IMG/VR virus record: IMGVR_UViG_3300034198_005002
Span: 1 to 30,060 of that record
Reading direction: 5' to 3' (one strand)
From: a virus
DNA: 30,060 nt
Each line of letters begins with the position of its first letter. Within the stretch, counting starts at the first letter, position 1. The notes below the pieces were generated by a model. It did not search any database, had not been told where the DNA came from, and worked only from the letters and a program-made list of their open reading frames with translations. Shown piece by piece: positions 8,391 to 17,300 of this stretch. A program made the position numbers and the translations under genes.

Positions 8391-11300
8391 ATGGTCGAGC
8401 TTCCTTCAGGATGGTCAGCATCACCCCCCACTGCATATCTGCCTGAAAGATGGTCTGTAAATCCACCTCCTGCTCCTCCTCGTCGCCCGACTGAACAAGC
8501 TGAAGCCCCACAGGCTGAAGCTCCTTCATTTACGGAAACTATGGCACAGCCTCCTGTTGCCTATGATCCAATGACGGGTATGCCTATTCCTGCTGCTCCA
8601 AGTGTGGAAAACAAGCCTGACCTCACCACAATTCCCGGCGTCGCATACTATAGCGGGGCTGCAAACCTTGGTTCGCAAGACCCTGCCGATGTTGCTGCAC
8701 TGCAACGTGATCTTGATGCGATTGCGAAACGTGAGGCCGAACGCGCCAAAAATCCGACCAAATTCAGCAAGATCGAAAAAGAGAAGGGCTTCATCGCAGC
8801 CGTTCAGGAAGATCCCGGCGGCTTTGCTAAGGAAACAGGGCAAAGCATGGTCGAAGGCATTGTGCCTATGGGTGCTGCTATCGCTGGGACGATGGCTGGT
8901 GGTCCGGCTGGTGGTGCTGCGGTTGGTGCATTTTCATTCGGCGCAGATGCCTATGCTCGTGCATTGATTGATCAGACCCGCAAGCGCGGTGGTGATCTCA
9001 GTGACGCCGAGCAGTTCAATGCCGTTTATATGAAGAACAAAGCTGACATTGATGCAGCGGCTATGAAGGAAGCTGGCATCTCTGCTGCTCAGGGTGCGCT
9101 TTATTCCATGATCCCCGGCGGCGGTGGTCTCAAGGGTATGCTTGGCCGAGTTGGGGTGGCATATCCATCTATCGGGATAACCGGATCTGGCGCAAAGCGT
9201 TGGGTCAATGACGAAGAGCCAGCGACCGGAGAAGAGGTTCTCAAAGAATATTTGCAGGGTGTAGCAACCGGATTACCGTTTGAGGCTCCGGGATTGCTCC
9301 CCAATGGCGGTGGCCGTCCGAAAGGCCCACCATCAAACCGTTTGCTGGAAGGCCCACAGGGCGGTGGTCGTGGACCTGAAGGTGGTGCGCCACCGGAAGG
9401 TGGACCAGCTGGCGGCGGTGCTGCCGAGCAACCACAGGCTCGTAACCAATCCGTCACCGAAGCAGAGATCCTCAAGGGCGGTCAATTCTCTGCCGATGAC
9501 ATCGCCATTATGAGTCCACAGGAACGGGCTGCAACGGCTCGTGATCTTGCACAGCAGGGTGTAAAGCCTGAGTCGCTGACTACCGAAGAATACAACCAGA
9601 TCTTCAAGCCACGCACGACGGTCGAAGATCTGCTTGATAAGACAGGCAGTAAAAAGGGCTTTGAAGAGCGGAAGAAAAAAGAAACAGAAGAGCGGATGAC
9701 CCGCCAAGAGATCGAGACAAAGAATGAGTTCTTTGCCGTCTTGAAGGGCGATGGTCTTTCTGCTCAGGAAATTGGCCAGCTCTCTTGGCCTGAAGTGGCT
9801 GAACGGGTTCGTGACATCAGAAGGCGTAAAGCCGACAAGCCAATCTCTCTTACCCCCGAAGAGAAGATTGAACTCAACTTGCCTTTGACGAAGGCTGATC
9901 AAAAAGCCTTGGACAAAAAGACTCCACCATCCACCCCCCCGGCTGGTGTTGAGGGGCGGGGGCCGGAAACTCCCCCGGCCTCCGTTTCCCCAGAAGGCGG
10001 CACAAAGCCAGCGACTCAAACACAAACATCTACAGATACAGGAACAACAACTACGGCTACGGCCACGATTGAGAAACCAGCGACAGATCTTGATGCTCTG
10101 GCAGAACAGATCCGTCGGCAGAAGGAAAACGAAGAGCGTGGTGGCCGTCCTATTGATGATGTTGTCAATGAGTTGCCGAGAGACAAGGATGGCAATCCAG
10201 ATTTAGCCGTCCTTCAGGATGAGATTAAGAAGCGGACGCCCAATGATCGGGGCAATACGCCGTGGGAAAACCTTGCTCCTTGGGTGCAAGATGACATCAT
10301 CAAAGGGTTGCAGTCGCTTCGCCCACCAGTTCCAGAGGAAACTACCCCACCGGAAACTCCTAATGTTGACGAGCAAAAACCTACCGAAAAGAAGCTGCTT
10401 ACAGCAGATCTTTTTAACGACATAACTAGCAAAGATCCTCGTATTCAAAGCGTTGAAGCTGATGGTGATGAAGATTATACGGTAACATTAAAAGATGGGT
10501 TCTTGTTCCCAAATGGAACAAACACGGAGTATTTTGCTGGACCGACGCACCCATCCAAAACGTCAGATACAGTTGATAGTCTCCAAAACAGTCTTAGCAA
10601 AATTACTGGAGCTGAAAAACCGTCTGTTAAAAAGCCGACTGCGGAGCCAGAGACTACACCTGTCGAACATGCGTTTACGTTCAAGACATCCAAAGGCTCT
10701 GAGTATGAGATGACAACGGATGGCAAAACCATCCGCAACAAAGCTCCTCGTCCAGAGCATCCCGGCGATGAAGGCATCAAGCCTCAGAGCGAAAAGACTG
10801 TGTTTTTGGATCGTAATGGCGCAAATGCACTTGCCCCGCCCGATAACAAAGAGTGGGCAATCGTTGATCATAACGATGGCACTGCAACGCTCGTCACCAA
10901 AAACCCTGACGGCAAGTGGGGTGCGTCCCCATCTCAGTCAAAGGTTCCATACACAAACACTCCTGAGATCGGCAAATATCCTCTTGAGTTGTGGAAGGGT
11001 GAAAAGACTAAGGTCGTTGATGCAAACGGCAATGTTCCGTCATTCTTTACGACAACCCACTTTGGCAATGAGATTGTTTCGGTAAACCAGTATGCCGAAA
11101 TGCCTGAGCAACAGAAGCCTCAAGGTGGCAAAGGTGAAACTGCGACTCCAGAAGAAGCCGCTGCACCAGAGGAAACCAAGCCCAAAGAAGAGGAAGCTGT
11201 AACACCTCCGACTCCTCCTTCCGAGGAAGAGAAGCCAAAACCCAAGGAAGAAGTAGCAGAAGAAGAAGAAGCTGCCCCCCCTGCCGTTGAGCAGCACAAG

Positions 11301-14300
11301 GTGGACTATGACTTCTTTGGCCCTAACACCAACAAGATCGACCACATTGCAGGGACGGTTTACCCATATCTTCAAGATGGCAAAGAGTCTGGTCTTGATT
11401 TTCTTCAGATGGGAACACTGAGAAACCATCCGAAGATCAAGGGATCTTCTGACAAGGAAATTCAAGAAGGTGTTGAGCTTGCCCTTGTTGTTCTTGCCCG
11501 TCAGGTTGCACTGAACGATCCAAGATTGCCTCAATGGATGCAAGCCGACACGCCTCAAGGCAAGTTCGATGTCTTGCAAAAGGTATATGATAGCCAACCA
11601 AAGCTCACTGCTCGGACTAGCGAAAGCATTGCCAACCAAGCGTATTCTACGCCGATTCCGCTTGCCTATGTGGCATCCCGCCTTGCTGGAGTTAATTGGG
11701 ACAAGAGCGTTCTTGAACCTACGGCTGGCAATGGTGCGCTTGTCATTGAGGCCAACCCTGAGCATACGACGGTCAATGAGATCAACCGTGTGCGCCGTGA
11801 TAATCTCAAAGCCCTTGGGTTTACGAAGATTGAGTCGAAAGATGCGTCAGATTATAACTTTGTCAGAGGAAAGTTTGACGTAGTCATTGCCAATCCACCG
11901 TTCGGAGCAGTCAAAGCTGAGAATGGAAGCACCAAATCATTCAACATGGATTGGGTTCGGAATGGCTATCAAACATCTGAGATTGATCATGCCATATCCC
12001 ATGCTGCATTGGATCACATGGATGCCAATGGCAACGCTGTCCTGATCATAGGCAGCGTTCATCCTATGGCCGTGACGGATAAGGCTAGGTCTGATGCTTA
12101 CAATGGCAAAGCAAAGCGTGAGTTCTTCAAATCGCTGTATGACAATTACAATGTGACTGATCACTTCACCGTGGCTGGCAAACTGTATGAAAGACAGGGT
12201 GCTGCATGGCCTGTTGATGTCATCGTAATCAAGGGTAAGGGCAAATCTGCTTTGCCGCTTCCTGCCGCAAAAGTTCCACCACTCCTCACATCTTGGGAGC
12301 AGATTAAGGAGAAGATCCCTAATGAGTCCGAAACAACAACTGTATCAGCACCTTCTGTCTCTGTTTCAGAAACTGGAGGGGAAGGAGCTGGAACAAGAGC
12401 AGGATCTAGTGGACGCCCTAATGTTCAAGGGGGGAATACTAACAAGCCGACCAAAACTGAAACCACTGAAGATATTCGTGGCAAACTTGACGTTGAACAA
12501 CCCGAATCTGGATTGGGCGTTGAACCCGAAGAGCCTGAAGATGGCACTTCAGAGCAAAAGTCCGAGCGATTCAATAAACTGGCTAATACCAAACGAGCCG
12601 AACTGAAGCACGAAGAGGAAACTGAAACACAGCTTCCTTACATACCGAAGGCTCAACAATCTGCTGGATTGGGGACTCTTGCTCCGGCCAATATGAAGTC
12701 GGCAATGGAATATGCCCTTGATGCTTTGGAAGATAAGCGCGGGGATATTGATGCTTTCGTTGCAGATCGTTTGAAATATAAGCCAGAGGAACTGGAAAAG
12801 TATTTTTCAGGAGAGCAGATCGACGCCCTTGCTTTGGCGATTGATAACCTTGAGAAAGGCGCAGGGTTCATCATTGGCGACCAGACAGGAATCGGTAAAG
12901 GCCGTATCAATGCTGGCATCATTCGCTATGCCTTGATCAATAAGTTGACCCCAATCTTTGTCACCGAGAGGGATAACCTTTACAAAGATATGTGGCGAGA
13001 TATGTCGGATGACGAAGGTATTGGTTTACCAAAATACCTTGGCCGCGACCCCAAAATCCTTATGACAAATGTCAGTCCACCAATCGACCTAGATGATAAG
13101 GAGGATGGAAAAAAACTTACCACCCCGCCAAATCAGGAAAAGATTTTCAGGGATGCAATCGAAGCAAAAAAGCTACCCGGATATGATATAATTTTTACCA
13201 CATATTCGCAGATGCAAACGGTTAAAGGGCAAACCACCTTGCGCCGCGATTTTTTGCATAGCATGGCTAGTAGCTCAATCCTCATTTTAGATGAGAGCCA
13301 TAATGCTGGTGGGGCAGGTGCGGCAGCTAGGAAAGAAGAGGGACCACTTAACAGGGCTGACTTTTCCCGTGAACTTGCGCAGCTCTCGCAAGGAACATTT
13401 TACTCATCGGCAACATTTGCAAAGCGTCCAGACGTTATGGATCTTTATGCAAAAACTGATATGGGCCTTGCAGTTGGAAACATCAAAGATCTTCCAGAGT
13501 TGCTGACAAGAGGCGGTGTGCCTTTGATGTCTGTGCTTTCGGCAACGCTTGCCAAGGCTGGGCAATATATGCGCCGAGAGAGAACTTTTGCTGGCGTGAA
13601 ATATGATGCAAAGTTAGTTGGTGTGGATGAGGAAATCTATAATGATTTTTCTCGTTCAATGGGGCTTATCAACACATTCTCAAGGTATGCTAAAGAATCT
13701 GCACAACTTATATCTGAAGAAGTCAGGGCAGACGCAGAGTCAGTAAGTCCTGATGGATCTACAGGTGGGGCAGGAGCAGAATCGACAAACTTTACGTCGA
13801 TTATGCACAATCTCATTAACCAGCTTTTGCTGGCGATGAAGGCAAAACCATCTGTCGAAATTGCCCTCAAGGCCATTGAGGACGGGCAGAAGCCAGTTTT
13901 GACTGTTGCCAATACGATGGAAACATTCTTAAAAAAAACGGCTGATGACCTTGGCTTGTCTATTGGTGATACGGTTGAGCTGACATTTGGAGATTTGCTT
14001 CTCCGGTATCTTGATCGGACAAGGACTATCACTATCAAACCGCCTTACATGAAGAAGGGTGAAAAAGGCAGAAAGCATTATTTGACGGACGAAGATCTTG
14101 GCCAATGGGGTGTCGAGGCATACGATCATGCTAGAAACCTTATTGAAAGCATTGACTTTGGAGATCTGACAATTTCTCCGATTGACTTCATTAAGTATGG
14201 GTTGGAGAAAAAGGGTTATAAGGTTGGTGAAATAACTGGACGCCAAGTTATCCTTGACTATAGCGGCGGTGATGGCAAAAAACGGACTGGCCAAAATAAG

Positions 14301-17300
14301 TTTGGCGCACCTGTCCTTGCTACCCGTCCGGGGAACGCAACAACTGCAAGAGGCAAAAACAAAACAATCTCTGACTTTAATAGCGGAGAATTGGATGCGA
14401 TTGTCATTAATAAGTCTGGATCGACTGGCCTTTCCCTTCACGCAAAACAGGGATTCAAGGATGTTCGTCAGCGTCATATGATTATCGTTCAGCCAAACGA
14501 AAACATTGACACTCACATGCAGACACTTGGTCGTGTTCACCGAACAGGTCAGGTCATTGTTCCTGAATACACTCAAATGGTTGCCGACATTCCGGCAGAA
14601 AAACGTCCTGCTGCTGTGCTTGCAAAGAAAATGGCATCACTCAATGCCATTACGACGTCAGCCCGTAAGAGCGCGTTGACCGCTGAGAATATTCCAGATT
14701 TCTTGAATGAGTATGGTGATCTGGTTGCATATCAATTTATGCAGGATAACCCTGAAATACCTATAAGGCTTGATATTGATATTCGGGAAAACTACGAAGG
14801 CGACAGGCGACAAGGGGTGCAACAGGATGTAGAAAATCTTATGGCTAGGCTTACTGGCCGTATTCCGTTGCTGGAAATCCATGATCAGAAAGCTATCTAC
14901 GAAGATCTTGAGGCCAGATATGCAGATCTTCTTGCCCAGCTTGAGCTGCAAGGAATTAGCACCTTGGAAGCCAAGAGCCTTGATCTCAAGGCGAAGATCA
15001 TTGAAAGTGCTGTTGCTCGTGATTCAACGGGAGATAGCCCGTTTTCCGATGCTGTTGTCTACGGGCTTTATAACGTGAACCGCCTTGGCAAGCCCATCAC
15101 AGCAAGAGATGCAATCAATAAGGTTCTTGACGAGCAAGGGATGGGTAGCTTTGCACAGCAAGTTTCTTTCCCAAAAGTTTCGTTCAAAAAGTTTGACCTT
15201 AAAGACGTATCTGGTTGGTCTGACGAGGACTATCTTACCAAAGCTCAAGCATTTGAACGGAATGATGTAACTGCACTAAACGATCTTAATAATATGTTTG
15301 TCAAAAAACATATTGATTTGATCAAGGAATACCGGGAAAAATTTAATGGTTACGTTAAAGAATCCCTTGATGACCTTAAGGATCCAGATAGCAAAACAAG
15401 AGTTAAAGATAAACTTGATACGCAAGAAAGATTCTTTTTGGCATTTGCCAAAATGCTTGTTCCCGGTCGGCGAGTTCGCGTAACATTGCCATCCGGCGAA
15501 ACTGGACAATCTTTGATCGTAGGGTTCAAGACATCTGATAGGTCGATGAACCCCTTTGTTCCGAGCAACTGGACGGTGACATTGGCGTTCCCGTCTGGAT
15601 CTCCGATAATGAATATCAAGTTGAGCCAGATGCAGGCTGGTGGAGAGTCCGAAGAGAGAGTTGTTATAAATGATTTAGACCGGAACCGAGTCACCGATAA
15701 GGCTGAATCGTTTGTCGAAACATTTGACATGCTTGCCAAGGGCGGAGCCAAAGAACGTCGTGTTATTATTTCAGGGAATATCCTTGCTGGGTTTGATATT
15801 AATCGTGGCCAAGGACAGATCATCAACTTCACAACAGAAGATGGTAGCATTAAACAAGGGATCTTGCTTCCTCGCAAAATTAAATCTCTTGAAGATGCTC
15901 TGAAGATAACAAAGACTAAAATAAAGACAGTAGCTGATCTAAAAGCTGCCGTTAATAGTGCGCCAAAGAAATTTATTGTAAGTAGCGATGACGCATCTGT
16001 TCTTATCAAACAGGAATATACCGGGTATCAGGTTAGCGTTAACAGTGCAAAATCTAAAGGCGGCGCATATTACCTTGATGGAAAATTAAGGGAAATTCTT
16101 GGAGGCTCTGGGTTTTACTCAAACGGCAGAAAAATGACCACGCCTTATATCTCCAGAGATAAAGCGGATCAATTTTTTGAGCGGATACTTGAGATTGGAG
16201 CCAACTTCGAGGGTGCTGCCAATGTTAACAAAACCTCATATTCGGTATTACGTCCTGCGCTTAAAACCGAAACAGCCCATGTGATCCCTGAAGCCTACAA
16301 AGAGTTTGAAGGCATCATCAAAAGGACACTGGGTGAGAAGGCCCGTGTGACGTTCGTAGATCAGATCAAAATCACGGACTCACAGGCTGCGATGGATTCC
16401 GGTGGCGAGTTGGACGATTTTGCTTCTGGTTCGCATGATCGCCTGACGAACATGATCTATCTGGCCACAAGCCTTGAGCATGGTGCATCGCTTCCTGATG
16501 CGACATACCATGAAGCATGGCACTCTCTTGAGGATAAATTGACCCCTGAAGAGCGGAAGATCATTGCTGATGCTCGTCCTGAAAATAACCGCCTTGTTGC
16601 TCGGTATTACGGTGTTCCTCTTGAAAAGATTGAAGCCCTGTCAACGTCAGAGCAAGATGCCTATGCAATGGGGATGTTTGGGGCCAAGACTGATGATAAC
16701 ATGCCCACTGGCGGAATGGGCCGTGATTTATGGAATGTATTCCACAAAGTCTGGATGACCTATCGTCGGTTCCGTAATGTCGTAAACAAGCTATTCGGCA
16801 AGAAAAGCATGGACTCGATCTTCAATGACTTCTATGTCGGCGGCATGGCTGATCGTCTGGATATGGAAGCCGATGTCATGGCCGATAAGATGGGCGTCAA
16901 GACCTCGGATCTTGCCTATATGGCATTGCGTCAAAAGAAAAAGGTGCAGCCTAGTTACGAAGTCCACGAGGACACTCTTAAATCAGAATTGATGTATGGC
17001 CTCGTTAATAAGTATAACGACATCTCTATGATCCAACGTGCCATTGAGAAGGCGCGTGGCTCTAAGCTGCCTGAGACAATGGATGTTGAGATGGCAACTG
17101 GCCTGTTCAACAATCGTGTCATTGCCCGTCAGGAACAGGTCTGGGACAAAGAGCTTCAGCCATTGCTGGATGAGATGGCAAAGCTGAAACTCAATGAAGA
17201 TGATCTGGCTCGGTTCCTGTATGCCCGTCATGCTCCAGAACGTAATGCTAAGATGGCAAAGCGTGATCCTGTCCGATTCCCTCATGGTGGATCAGGCATG

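Noticed and set aside
9101-9475. Minus-strand proline-rich open frame of 124 codons
   Set aside because: Its proline content simply mirrors the glycine codons of the giant gene's Gly/Pro linker; no supporting signal.
11040-11765. Long minus-strand open frame within the giant gene (241 codons)
   Set aside because: It lies opposite coherent domain sequence of the giant gene; its product is rich in Arg, Leu and Phe with no motif, and there is no operon or ribosome site around it.
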